From: Lentisphaeria bacterium
GTDB lineage: Bacteria > Verrucomicrobiota > Lentisphaeria > Victivallales > JAADHT01
Assembly: GCA_015486135.1 (NCBI GenBank)
Contig: WFSE01000172.1
Span: forward strand, 1 to 32,851
DNA length: 32,851 nucleotides
Direction: 5' to 3'
Positions within the stretch are counted from its first letter, which is position 1. Every line of letters starts with the position of its first letter. Positions 24,326-32,810 of this stretch are shown here, in pieces. Made by a program: the position numbers and the translations under genes. The notes below the pieces were generated by a model. It saw nothing but the letters and a program-made list of their open reading frames with translations, ran no database searches and had not been told where the DNA came from.

Positions 24326-24792
24326 ATACATCCCTTGGGTTGCCCGTAAAAATCCTCTCCGTCACACCCCTTATCATAGAACGTAATGTACCGAAATCAA
24401 TCCCACTACAGCTCCGAGTCGAAATAAGCTTTGCCAAACAACTCGAAAAGGGGTGGTCATCCTCCTCCGCCAAGGTGCCGCGGAAATCGCGGAACGTGTC
24501 GTGACGACAACCGATTCGCAGGCCAATGATCCCGATGAGAATTAGAGATCGAGGAAGTAGACCTGCTAAATTTCTTAGGGAATTTCACTTGCAATTTCTC
24601 TGCGGGCTAGTACCCTACGCGTTTTCTTTGGTTTCGGGGCAATTAGACCGCGATAAAAAGTAGAGACGGGGGGCGTTCCACCCTTTGCTCGGTGCGGCAA
24701 CCGCGGCGGAAGCAAAATAGCAGGGAAGCGAATCGGTATATTGAAAAATGTTTGGCCCACTAGTGCCTGACAAAATTAAAAAGGAGGGTTTT
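24326..24792. other. divergent intergenic region with a coding relic
   Basis: About 470 bases between the lipase (leftward) and the small lipoprotein (rightward). The only feature recognised is a short relic resembling the 3' end of an ABC ATPase gene (24471-24505). The rest, including an AT-rich tract near 24565-24600, has no credible gene, and I see no clear promoter. Confidence 0.5.
24471..24505 (+). pseudogene. possible relic of an ABC-transporter ATPase 3' end
   Basis: 35 bases match 32713-32747, near the end of the ATPase gene of the iron-type importer, at 32 positions. Both translate as QGAAEI-A-(E/D)-RVV. The frame reads GVVILLRQGAAEIAERVVT before drifting to a stop at 24541. The window has biased codons that make AAEIAE-like strings common (a shorter match occurs in rsmI), so a relic is plausible but not proven. 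Confidence 0.3.
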
Positions 24793-25212
24793 ATGCAGAA
24801 GTTGGTAGTGTTGTTGTTTGTGCTGGCGCTTGCGGGATTGTCCGGTTGTCAACAGCCGTATCCAGTGGTCAAGCCCAAACCGCCCGCGTCGCCAAAAGAA
24901 AAGAAAGGGCCTCTCGGCTTGTCTGAAGATGAAATCCAGGCCTTGCGCTCTAAAAAGAATGTCGAGCTCACCGACGACTTGAAGCGTCGCTTACTCACCA
25001 GCAGCAACCTCAAACTCACCCCGGAAGAAATGCAAGTCCTTAAGTCCACCGGGAAAGTGGTCCTCTGCGGAAAATGCGGCTACCTCTTGAAGGAAAAGAA
25101 GTTCAAGGAATTCGAGAATAAAGGCAAGGTCATAAACGTGGATAAAAACACTGGCTTCGCCCACGACTCCTTGAGGGAAAGAGTGATAAAACTGGAGGGG
25201 ACTGGCAACTAG
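24793..25212 (+). CDS. small lipoprotein with CxxC motif
   Basis: A 139-aa protein with lipoprotein signal MQKLVVLLFVLALAGLSGC (acylated Cys19), a Pro/Lys-rich linker, a helical part with two similar repeats (LSEDEIQALRSKKNVELT and LTPEEMQVLKSTGKVVL) and a CGKCGYLLKEKKF element that could bind a metal through its two Cys. The ATG at 24793 has AAGGAGG five to six bases upstream, better than a start at 24748. It precedes two secretin-family genes on the same strand by 73 bases, so a pilotin-like or accessory role in that system is possible. No known family is recognised. Confidence 0.75.
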   Translation: MQKLVVLLFVLALAGLSGCQQPYPVVKPKPPASPKEKKGPLGLSEDEIQALRSKKNVELTDDLKRRLLTSSNLKLTPEEMQVLKSTGKVVLCGKCGYLLKEKKFKEFENKGKVINVDKNTGFAHDSLRERVIKLEGTGN

Positions 25213-25285
25213 CCCCCCCCATATCCAAAGCGCATATCGTGCTGTCGATTGCAACTAAAATTAGCGGAACGGAGGCTCCCAAGGC

Positions 25286-26872
25286 ATGCTAAGAACTATA
25301 AACGCCACCATGACCATTGTCGTTTTCATGATTATTGGTTCTTGGAACGGCTTCACGCAAAATACGGAAGGCGTGGTCAAAAACACGAAAGAAGTCCTGA
25401 TGGACAAGGCTAGGTTGGACAAACGTGGAGTCAACCCCACGGGTAAAACCAGAAGAATCACCCTCATGGAGGACCGCGACCAGACCTACATGACCACAAA
25501 GGTTTATACCCTTAAAAACGTCAAGGCGTCCGACCTTACCCCCTTCGTCGAGGGTGCCGTCAAGCGAGCGAACTCCGCGTCCGTGGTGGGGAACTTGACA
25601 ACGAAGGGCGAAAACTTCCTCTCCGTGAGCATGCCTAACTTCATGGTCCCCTATATCGACGACATGATTAAAAAGCTCGATCGCCCCGGATTGAAGGACG
25701 ACTCCGGCTCGGTAGTGGCTGGAACAGGCATCCATCACTTCTACTATTCCCCTAACTACCGTTCGGAATACGAGATGTTCAATGTGTTGAGCGCCAGATT
25801 CAACGACTCCGACCAGAGCGTTAATTTTGGCCCTGGGATGAGCTTCTTCTACTGGAAGGGCTCCAAATCGGATGGAGCGGATATCGGCGTATGGCTCCGG
25901 GCTATGGACCGTCCGCTTCCGCAAATGCAGCTCCGCATAAACATCTACCAAGTCAGCGAGTCCGACCTGAAGGAATTGGGTTTGGACTGGGTCGCATTTA
26001 AAAACGGCCCCGCCGCGGAGATATTCGGAATAGGATTCGACTCGATCAATCTACAGGGGCTGACCGACCTCAGCCACATGATGGACTTGGCCAACTTCTC
26101 TTCTTTCACCAATCCGGGATTCTTCGTGGCGCCAAATATCGACTTGACTTTCCTTAGAATGCTGGCCCAAAAAGGAAAGGCGAGAATAGCTTCCTCAGCC
26201 TATTTGACCGTGGCCAACGACCCCAATTTCATGATAGATTACACCGGTGCCATGCGGGGACAACCAATGAACTGGCGTGGATCAAGGTTTAAAATAAGCT
26301 TCAATCCCGTCTTCCAAGCCATCACAAAGTCCAACGACCAGTACCAAGAGGTTAAAGTCACCTCGCGCCAGCCTGAACTCAAATTCTTCCTCTCGGCCCC
26401 ATTGATATGTTTCGAGTCACCAGACCGCACAAGCCAAGCGGCCATCGTCAGTTTCGCTTGGAACTTGTCCGTCAAAGACACCATGTCGGAGACCACAAAC
26501 ACCGGAGAATTGATTCAGGATAGCTTCAACTTCTCATCCTTTACCAAACTGCGCGCCAATTCGGAGAAACTCATAGCCACATATGTCAAAAAACATCGGG
26601 TGAATCAAAACAACGGAGTGCCGTTTCTAAACCAAATCCCCGTCGTCAAATATATCTTCGGCGCCACGACAGACAGTTGGGAAGACTACAGATACTACGT
26701 GACGATAGAGTCATTGCCGGCGGACCCGATGGATTGCACTTGGAGCGCTTGGGCCGGGCAACTGGTCACGGCCGACGAAATGCTGAAAAACCCAGTCCCG
26801 ACAGAGAAAACCAAACTGCCAAACGAATGGCAACCACAAGAGTTTATAACCCCAACAAAACAACGCAAATAG
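25286..26872 (+). CDS. secretin-family protein, first of a tandem pair
   Basis: A 528-aa exported protein resembling type II/III/IV-pilus secretins. After a hydrophobic N-terminus (MTIVVFMIIGSWNGFTQ) come an N-type subdomain (TTKVYTLKNVKASDLTPFVE with IDDMIKKLDRP), then QMQLRINIYQVSESDLKELG leading to LDWVAFKNGPAAE, and a secretin-domain core (MLAQKGKARIASSAYLTVAN) ending with VPFLNQIPVVKYIFG (residues 445-459). Such motifs normally build the outer-membrane beta-barrel. It lacks the clean VIGGL segment that its neighbour has, so the barrel may be altered. Start at ATG 25286; GGAGG lies 11 bases upstream, and ATG 25310 is an alternative. No GspE/F-like partner is in the window. Confidence 0.75.
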   Translation: MLRTINATMTIVVFMIIGSWNGFTQNTEGVVKNTKEVLMDKARLDKRGVNPTGKTRRITLMEDRDQTYMTTKVYTLKNVKASDLTPFVEGAVKRANSASVVGNLTTKGENFLSVSMPNFMVPYIDDMIKKLDRPGLKDDSGSVVAGTGIHHFYYSPNYRSEYEMFNVLSARFNDSDQSVNFGPGMSFFYWKGSKSDGADIGVWLRAMDRPLPQMQLRINIYQVSESDLKELGLDWVAFKNGPAAEIFGIGFDSINLQGLTDLSHMMDLANFSSFTNPGFFVAPNIDLTFLRMLAQKGKARIASSAYLTVANDPNFMIDYTGAMRGQPMNWRGSRFKISFNPVFQAITKSNDQYQEVKVTSRQPELKFFLSAPLICFESPDRTSQAAIVSFAWNLSVKDTMSETTNTGELIQDSFNFSSFTKLRANSEKLIATYVKKHRVNQNNGVPFLNQIPVVKYIFGATTDSWEDYRYYVTIESLPADPMDCTWSAWAGQLVTADEMLKNPVPTEKTKLPNEWQPQEFITPTKQRK

Positions 26873-26897
26873 ACGACGCACCTGGGAGAAAAACAAC

Positions 26898-28829
26898 ATG
26901 AAATCCAAAACTTTACACGCATTGTGTTTCGCTGCGCTGGTAGCCGCCGGAGTGGTGTCGCCGGTCTCTCTCCTGGGAGACCCCCCAACCCCAGCGCCAT
27001 TGCGCTCACACGTCGAAACCGACCTGCGGTTGGATATAGACAAGACCACGAACAGGGTCCACTTCATCTCCACTAGCAACGACCCCAACGTTATAACTAA
27101 AACCTATGTCCTGAAAAACGCGGACCCGTACGAATTGAGGCCTTACCTGCGCAACGCCATAACCTCGACGCGTGTCTCGGACTCTCCCGTCAAAGTCGAA
27201 GCCCTAAAATACAATGACGGCACCGGAGTATTGATCGTATCGGCGGAGGACTACAAATTCGACAAGGCTATCCAAGGCGGTGGAATGACAATCGACGATA
27301 TAGTGAAAAAACTCGACTTGCCGCAAATCACCTCGTCCTCAGGCAAGGGCGAGTTCATCTACTTCCCGCGCTTCGCCCCCGCCGCGGCCCTAGCGGCCAT
27401 GTTGCGCAACGTGGGAATGAATGTGCCAAACGATATCCATGAAAACACTTACGGCAAGGACTTCGCCTATGTGGACCGCGACCTGAACGCTATATGGTTC
27501 TACGTCTCCACTTGGAGCGTAAAACATATCCGCAGCCTCCTCGCACTCTACGACCAGCCTTTCCCCGAAGTCCGAGTCACCTACACCATCTACGAGATCG
27601 ACAAGGAAAACGACGACAAAATCGGCGCCGACTGGCAAGCATGGAAAAACGGCCCCGGCAGGGATTTGTTCGCCGCGGCGTCCCGCTACGCCAGCGGGTG
27701 GGACTTCTCGCAGTCCATTCCAGGCATGCCTTGGGTGAACAACGCGCATACGCAATTCGTCAAGTTCAGTCCCCGCTGGAACACCCGATTTTTGGATTTA
27801 ATCTCGGCCAAAGGCTACGCCAAAGTCCTCACAAGCGGTGTCCTAAATCTAGTGAATAGAATCCCGGGAACGATTAATGTCGCCACGCAATACCCGGGAT
27901 TCGCCCCCGGCGAAAAATACGCGGACATCCAACTAAACACATACGCCCAATGGAATAATGTGACCCTTACGCAAACAAGCAGCGGCTTCAAAATCACCGA
28001 CATGTACGCCAATCAATTCGATGTCTCGGGAGTGGATAAACACGGCAACGCTATCAGCATCACCGCTGCCACCGCGGCTGGACAAAACATCACCATCACC
28101 CGCAACATGGTTGGACCGCAATTCGTATATTACATCACGCTCGACCCGGCGGCAGCGGCAGCTACCGGTGTCCAGTTGTCCGCTGGCGGACAGCCAGTAG
28201 GTTATAGCACCCAAGCCAACAGCGTTAATATCGTTGTGATTCCAGGTGCGACCAATCCGGTCACCTCCGTGCCTTGGCGCACGGGCCACCGCTACACTAT
28301 CGAACGCGATGCCGCCCGCGACACTGTTGTTCACGATCTGCAGTCCCCAGGCGACCAGTTCGGATTCCACTTGAGAATGATGCCCGTCATATGTGGCAGA
28401 ACCACCACCCTCACTATCAACGCCTACAATACCAGCCTGATCGGCTTCGAGAACAACGGCAATCCCAGGACCGAACGCTCCGAAATAAGCACAAAGCTTA
28501 TGGTTGCGAACAATGGGTGCACCTTTGTTATCGGTGGTATTGAAAAGAAAACCGCCGTTAACAGTGTGAGCAAACTCCCATGGCTCGGCAGCATCCCGGG
28601 ATTGGGATGGATCCTCGGAACAGAAGGCGCCAACGGCAAATCGGCGCGCGTCGTCACTGTCCTGACATGCATGCCCATAGGAATAGAAACACAACTGCCT
28701 AATTCCGTCCGCGACGATATCGACAAGGTTGAGAAGGCGGTCGAGGGTTCCGGCGACAAAAACAACAAGCTAGGCTACGACCAGTTCCTGATCGACAAGG
28801 ACAAGAAGAAGGCCGATCCATTGCCCTAG
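26898..28829 (+). CDS. secretin-family protein, second of a tandem pair
   Basis: A 643-aa paralogue of the preceding gene, starting 25 bases after it (GGGAGAA upstream). Signal peptide MKSKTLHALCFAALVAAGVV. N-type subdomain (ITKTYVLKNADPYELRPYLR, IDDIVKKLDLPQ), then EVRVTYTIYEIDKENDDKIG followed by ADWQAWKNGPGRD, sharing W-A-KNGP with the first protein. The secretin core is FLDLISAKGYAKVLTSGVLN and, at the end, TFVIGGIEKK and KLPWLGSIPGLGWILG (residues ~559-574), the classic secretin signature. A Thr/Asn/Gly-rich insert at ~330-470 is unique to it. The pair could form a mixed outer-membrane complex or serve a PVC-type secretion or pilus system; which one is not visible here. Confidence 0.8.
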   Translation: MKSKTLHALCFAALVAAGVVSPVSLLGDPPTPAPLRSHVETDLRLDIDKTTNRVHFISTSNDPNVITKTYVLKNADPYELRPYLRNAITSTRVSDSPVKVEALKYNDGTGVLIVSAEDYKFDKAIQGGGMTIDDIVKKLDLPQITSSSGKGEFIYFPRFAPAAALAAMLRNVGMNVPNDIHENTYGKDFAYVDRDLNAIWFYVSTWSVKHIRSLLALYDQPFPEVRVTYTIYEIDKENDDKIGADWQAWKNGPGRDLFAAASRYASGWDFSQSIPGMPWVNNAHTQFVKFSPRWNTRFLDLISAKGYAKVLTSGVLNLVNRIPGTINVATQYPGFAPGEKYADIQLNTYAQWNNVTLTQTSSGFKITDMYANQFDVSGVDKHGNAISITAATAAGQNITITRNMVGPQFVYYITLDPAAAAATGVQLSAGGQPVGYSTQANSVNIVVIPGATNPVTSVPWRTGHRYTIERDAARDTVVHDLQSPGDQFGFHLRMMPVICGRTTTLTINAYNTSLIGFENNGNPRTERSEISTKLMVANNGCTFVIGGIEKKTAVNSVSKLPWLGSIPGLGWILGTEGANGKSARVVTVLTCMPIGIETQLPNSVRDDIDKVEKAVEGSGDKNNKLGYDQFLIDKDKKKADPLP

Positions 28830-28849
28830 CCGAATAGCAGGCCTGCCGG

Positions 28850-29049
28850 TTATTGACTGTTGCGGCGCAAGGTGCGCGTTTTATACATGCGCTCGGTGAA
28901 GCCGCCTTCATCCTCGAAATCCAGAGCCAGTTTTTCGACCTAGCGGTCGAGAAGTGAGCATGCGACCGTCAGCAATACCAACACGGCGTTGGCTGGATAT
29001 TCGGGGTGGATTTTGGTGGACAAAGTGGACGGAGTGGACTTGGTGGTCG
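28850..29049 (-). pseudogene. remnant of a four-helix-bundle-suffix (S23/IVP-like) gene
   Basis: The minus strand reads, in one frame, STPSTLSTKIHPEYPANAVL, then TVACSLLDR, a TAG stop (28940-28942), VEKLALDFEDEGGFTERMYK, TRTLRRNSQ and a normal TAA at 28850. This matches, from memory, the C-terminal module of four-helix-bundle-suffix proteins (NAANVALC...LLDRQL...FLEEGGFTERL). The N-terminal module is missing and the in-frame stop shows decay. The Ser/Thr/Pro linker is encoded by the 9-bp array at 29016-29046. Confidence 0.6.
29016..29046. repeat. 9-bp tandem repeat in the decayed gene's linker
   Basis: GTGGACAAA, GTGGACGGA, GTGGACTTG and a partial GTGG. Same period as the other arrays and same TCCAC core as the array at 32811. 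Confidence 0.85.
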
Positions 29050-29095
29050 CCGCATTAGGTCCACCCAGCGTCTTGCGTCCTGAGTCCTGCGTCCC

Positions 29096-29155
29096 CAAAT
29101 CACACGAACGCCTGCGCCCAAGCGGAGCGAGGGGCGCCTTCAAATCACACGAACG
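29096..29155. repeat. 15-bp direct repeats with CACACGAACGTGTG palindrome
   Basis: CAAATCACACGAACG occurs at 29096-29110 and 29141-29155; the second copy continues into CACACGAACGTGTG, a palindrome also found inside MITE-like element 1 (near 10583-10596). The stretch between the decayed gene and 29160 has no other recognised content. Confidence 0.65.
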
Positions 29156-29160
29156 TGTGC

Positions 29161-29184
29161 TTGCCAATTATTCAGCAGGCCCTA
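29161..29184. repeat. right end of a further MITE-like copy
   Basis: TTGCCAATTATTCAGCAGGC then CCTA is the right-end sequence of the family. It is separated by only TCG from the left end of element 3, giving a tail-to-head junction. Confidence 0.6.
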
Positions 29185-29187
29185 TCG

Positions 29188-29452
29188 TAGGGCTTACTGA
29201 AAAAGTCGGAAACGCGTCGATGATTAGGCGGCGAGCCGCCGGCGTATAGGCATACTCCTAGGCGAAGCCAACGTGATCAGCGGCGTGTTTCCGGCTTTCG
29301 CGGAATTGGCGGACGCCTTAAAATGAGCGGAAAACGTTAGACGTCTCCAAGGTTTTTTGGAGGTCCGCCCCCAAATCCTTGGAGAAGATACCTCTAAAAA
29401 TTGTTTTAACCATATCATAATCAGGCGGTTGCCAATTATTCAGCAAGCCCTA
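29188..29452. mobile_element. MITE-like element 3 (265 bp, non-coding)
   Basis: Ends TAGGGCTTACTGAAAAAGTC (left) and CCAATTATTCAGCAAGCCCTA (right) are inverted repeats; TCG flanks both sides. The left half can fold into a long stem (AAAGTCGGAAACGCGTCGAT, 29202-29221, with 29273-29298 on the other arm) enclosing GGCGGCGAGCCGCC. The right half has CTCCAAGG (29345-29352) / CCTTGGAG (29377-29384). It shares its right half with element 1. It ends 21 bases before the start codon of the ABC importer operon. Confidence 0.75.
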
Positions 29453-29473
29453 TCGTAGCAAAAGGAGGCAGCA

Positions 29474-30511
29474 ATGAAACAATATTTCGGCATTGGCTGG
29501 ACCAGTTTGACGTTGATAGCCGCGCTTGCCGCGTTCGTGGCTGGCTGCGGCAATGACAACGGCAAAAAGACATCGAGGACCGTGACGGTTTACGTCTCGG
29601 AAGACCAAGTTTTCTCCGAACCCGTATTGCGGGATTTCGAGAATAAAACCGGGATAAAAGTCAAAGCGGTGTACGACACCGAAGAGTCGAAAAGCACGGG
29701 AGTTATGAACCGTCTAATCGCAGAGAAAAACAACCCCCAAGCCGATGTTTACTGGGCGAACGAGCCAATCAGAGCGGAAGTATTGAAGCGGAAAGGGATA
29801 TCAGCGCCCTACAAATCCCCCAACGCCAAAGGGATTCCGGACGAATTCAAAGACCCCGACACCTATTGGACCGGCTTCTCCGCTAGGGCGAGAGTGCTGG
29901 TCGTCAATAAGAAAGTCACGGAACCCCCAAGCTCGATTATGGACTATGCGAACCCGAAATGGAAAGGCAAGGCCGTCGTCGCCAATCCGCTTTTCGGGAC
30001 CACGACCTCGGAAATCGCTGCGCTATTCACGATATGGGGCGACAAGCGCGCCAAGGAATTCATGGCGGCGATTAAACGCAACGACATAAAAATTTCAACC
30101 AGCAACGGCGAAAGCGCCGATTTCGTGGCGTCCGGAAGATACGAGTTCAGCCTAGTCGACAGCGACGACGCGGTCAACCGCGTTCGCCAAGGCCGCGCGA
30201 TAGCGATGGTCTATCCTGACCAGGACGCCAAAGGGCTCGGATGCTTCATCGTCCCAAACGCCGTGGTTCTCGTCAAGGGCGCCCCGCACCCGAAAGAGGC
30301 CCGAGCGTTGATAGACTACCTCCTCTCTAAGGAAACCGAACGAAAGCTGGCGCTCGCGGATTGCGCGCAAATCCCCCTCCATGCGGGTGTCGAAACCCCG
30401 CCGGAACTGAAATCCATGCGGGACATCAAAGTCATGCGGGTCGATTACGCGAAAGTCGCGGAGAAAATGGTCGAAATACAGCCATTCCTAAAACAATGGA
30501 CGGGGCTTTAA
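29474..30511 (+). CDS. iron(III)-type ABC transporter substrate-binding lipoprotein
   Basis: A 345-aa periplasmic-binding protein of the FbpA/FutA/AfuA group that would deliver ferric iron or a related ligand to the permease. Lipoprotein signal with lipobox VAGC, then TVTVYVSEDQVFSEPVLRDF, the hinge segments NPQADVYWANEPI, WTGFSARARVLVVNK, YANPKWKGKAVVANPLFGTT, FVASGRYEFSLVDSDDAVN and a C-terminal ARALIDYLLSKETERKLA, in the family order. The ATG at 29474 has AAAGGAGG upstream. It is first of three genes; the MITE-like element 3 ends just before its ribosome binding site. Specificity (iron versus another small ligand) is inferred from overall resemblance. Confidence 0.88.
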   Translation: MKQYFGIGWTSLTLIAALAAFVAGCGNDNGKKTSRTVTVYVSEDQVFSEPVLRDFENKTGIKVKAVYDTEESKSTGVMNRLIAEKNNPQADVYWANEPIRAEVLKRKGISAPYKSPNAKGIPDEFKDPDTYWTGFSARARVLVVNKKVTEPPSSIMDYANPKWKGKAVVANPLFGTTTSEIAALFTIWGDKRAKEFMAAIKRNDIKISTSNGESADFVASGRYEFSLVDSDDAVNRVRQGRAIAMVYPDQDAKGLGCFIVPNAVVLVKGAPHPKEARALIDYLLSKETERKLALADCAQIPLHAGVETPPELKSMRDIKVMRVDYAKVAEKMVEIQPFLKQWTGL

Positions 30512-30526
30512 GGCAAAGAGCCATCC

Positions 30527-32119
30527 ATGTCAAAACGAATTTTTCTAACGCTGATAGTTGTCTTGATTTTCGCCATCGGGGCGCTTCCCGTAGTATCGAT
30601 GTTGCGAGGCAGCGTGACTACAGACGGTGGTTTCTCCCTCCAAGCATACAACGAATTGCTAACCTCCAGCCGGCAATGGCGCCTCATGTGGCATAGCGTC
30701 ATCCTAGCGTCTATAGTCACCGCCATATCGGTAGGCGTCGGCGCGCCGTTGGGGTTGATTTTCGGTAAGACCGACCTCCCAGCGCGGAAATTTCTGACAG
30801 CGCTTTTTATCGTGCCACTTGTCATACCGCCGTACATACTCGCCGTATCATGGCTAGACCTCTTGGGGCGCGACGGATTGTTGATGTCCATTTTCGGTGC
30901 TTCGGCGATGGACACCGCCAACCATTTGGCGTTCGGGCTTCCCGGTTGCGTCGCGGTGCTCTCCTCTATATTCCTGCCAATTCCAATGCTTACGACGCTT
31001 TTTCTAGTTCGTTCTATCAATCCCGGACTAGAGGAGGCCGGCAGGTTGGTAGCGGGATGGCGTTTAGTCGTGGCGAAAATCACCATCCCGATTATCCTTC
31101 CAGGCATTCTTATCTCGGCCATGCTAGTGTTCATTCTGGCGTTCGGTGAATTCAGTGTGCCCAGCGTGTTGCGCTACGACGTCTTCCCGCTCGAAAGCTT
31201 CACCCAGTTCTCCGCTTTCTACAATTTCAGAGCGGCGACCGCGGCGGCAGTCCCTTTGGCGGGAGTCACCCTGCTCCTGCTCCTCGCGGAAACCGCGCTT
31301 TTCCGCCACTCCGGCGGCCCATTGGAGGCCACCAGCGACACCAACCGCCCCCCCGCTATCAAGCTCGGCAAATGGAAATGGCCGCTATTCGTCCCAATTA
31401 CCGCCACCGGCCTCTCGTTAGGGGCCGCCCCGATACTCGTGCTTCTCTGCCGCTCGGCGACACCAAACGCCTACGCCGACGCGTTCAAACGGGCGGGAGG
31501 GAGCCTATTGAGAAGTTTGGGGTATGCGGCGCTCGGCGCGTCCCTCCTAGCGTTCATCGGGTTCTTCCTGGGGTATTTGATAAGCACCAAATCAATGAAA
31601 TGTTGGCGAATGGTGGATTCTCTCACCATTTTCCTCCTCGCCCTACCAGCCACCGTCACCGGGATTGGCCTAGTCTCCCTTTGGAACTCGCCTTGGACGA
31701 ATTTCATCTATGCGACTCCCGCGATAATCATTCTCGGCTATCTCGCTAAATACACCGCGTTGACAAGCAGAATATCCGCCGCGGGACTCGCGGGCATTCC
31801 CCCCTCGATGGAGGAGGCGGCCATGGTCGCCGGCGCCGGCTGGTTCCGCCGGATGGCGCTTATTGTCGCACCCCTGGCAAAAGGAAGCCTCCTTACCGCA
31901 TGGCTGGTCGGGTACATATTCGCCCTCAGGGACACGGGAATATCGATAATCGTCTATCCGCCGGGACACGAGACCCTCCCGGTCAAAATCATGACATTGA
32001 TGGCGAACGGATCGCCCCAACTTATCGCCGCGCTATGCGTGATAATGGTCGCAGCGACACTTATACCCGCCGCGGTGCTATGGACGCTCTCGGGAATATC
32101 GAAAGGCGGTCTTCAATGA
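30527..32119 (+). CDS. iron(III)-type ABC transporter permease, fused two-domain
   Basis: A 530-aa inner-membrane protein with two ABC-permease (BPD_transp_1) halves of about six helices each, like FbpB/AfuB. The coupling loops that contact the ATPase are visible in each half: GLEEAGRLVAGWRLVVAKIT from residue 167 and SMEEAAMVAGAGWFRRMALI from residue 427. The start ATG at 30527 lies 15 bases after the binding-protein gene. Its stop overlaps the ATPase start as ATGA, so the two are translationally coupled. Confidence 0.92.
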   Translation: MSKRIFLTLIVVLIFAIGALPVVSMLRGSVTTDGGFSLQAYNELLTSSRQWRLMWHSVILASIVTAISVGVGAPLGLIFGKTDLPARKFLTALFIVPLVIPPYILAVSWLDLLGRDGLLMSIFGASAMDTANHLAFGLPGCVAVLSSIFLPIPMLTTLFLVRSINPGLEEAGRLVAGWRLVVAKITIPIILPGILISAMLVFILAFGEFSVPSVLRYDVFPLESFTQFSAFYNFRAATAAAVPLAGVTLLLLLAETALFRHSGGPLEATSDTNRPPAIKLGKWKWPLFVPITATGLSLGAAPILVLLCRSATPNAYADAFKRAGGSLLRSLGYAALGASLLAFIGFFLGYLISTKSMKCWRMVDSLTIFLLALPATVTGIGLVSLWNSPWTNFIYATPAIIILGYLAKYTALTSRISAAGLAGIPPSMEEAAMVAGAGWFRRMALIVAPLAKGSLLTAWLVGYIFALRDTGISIIVYPPGHETLPVKIMTLMANGSPQLIAALCVIMVAATLIPAAVLWTLSGISKGGLQ

Positions 32120-32763
32120 AAAGCGTGTCGATAAACTCGGTCTCGAAATCCTACGGCGGCGAAGAAACGCTATCCGATTTCTCGCTGGAAATAGCCGATG
32201 GCGAACAAGTCGCGATATTGGGCCCTTCCGGGTGCGGTAAGACCACCCTGTTGCGGCTTGTGGCTGGCTTCATCGCGCCGGATTCCGGCGAAATCCGCAT
32301 CTCCGGTGAACTGGCCTCCGCAGAGGGGCGTGTGATAATCCCCCCCGAACGGCGCGGAGTTGGCATGGTTTTCCAAGATTTGGCGCTATGGCCGCACCTC
32401 TCCGTGAAGGGCAATATCGAATTCGCCTTGAAAGCCCAAGGCATTTCCAAGAGCGAAAGACGACGCAAGATCAAGGAGATACTACGCCTAGTCGGCCTAG
32501 AGGGGCTGGACAAACGGAAACCCGACCAGCTATCCGGCGGACAACGCCAACGAGTCGCCCTTGCCAGAGCCCTCGCTCCGGAGCCGGGAATCCTCCTTAT
32601 GGACGAACCGCTCGCCAGTTTGGACGCCGACCTGAGCGCCCGCCTAAGGAAGGAAATCAAACGGCTCCAAAACGAATTGGGATTCACACTCCTGTATGTC
32701 ACCCACGACCACCAAGGCGCCGCGGAAATCGCGGATCGTGTCGTCACAATCTCCGCCACATGA
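32116..32763 (+). CDS. iron(III)-type ABC transporter ATPase, short form
   Basis: Energises the importer from the cytoplasmic side. The 215-aa product has Walker A GPSGCGKTT, Q-loop FQDLALWPHL, signature LSGGQRQRV, Walker B ILLMDEPLASLD and H-loop VTHDHQGA. The ATG at 32116 overlaps the permease stop. It ends right after the nucleotide-binding domain (RVVTISAT), so the C-terminal TOBE/regulatory domain of typical ~350-aa FbpC is absent. The end is a clean TGA with no sign of frameshift, so a genuine short form is likely. Confidence 0.93.
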   Translation: MKSVSINSVSKSYGGEETLSDFSLEIADGEQVAILGPSGCGKTTLLRLVAGFIAPDSGEIRISGELASAEGRVIIPPERRGVGMVFQDLALWPHLSVKGNIEFALKAQGISKSERRRKIKEILRLVGLEGLDKRKPDQLSGGQRQRVALARALAPEPGILLMDEPLASLDADLSARLRKEIKRLQNELGFTLLYVTHDHQGAAEIADRVVTISAT

Positions 32764-32810
32764 CCAAATGGCCATACCGGTCCACCTAGCCTGCCCTGAG
32801 TTAATCAAAC

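Noticed and set aside
31900-32115. Upstream start for the importer ATPase
   Set aside because: It overlaps the permease extensively; ATG 32116 gives the ATGA overlap and the usual ABC N-terminus.
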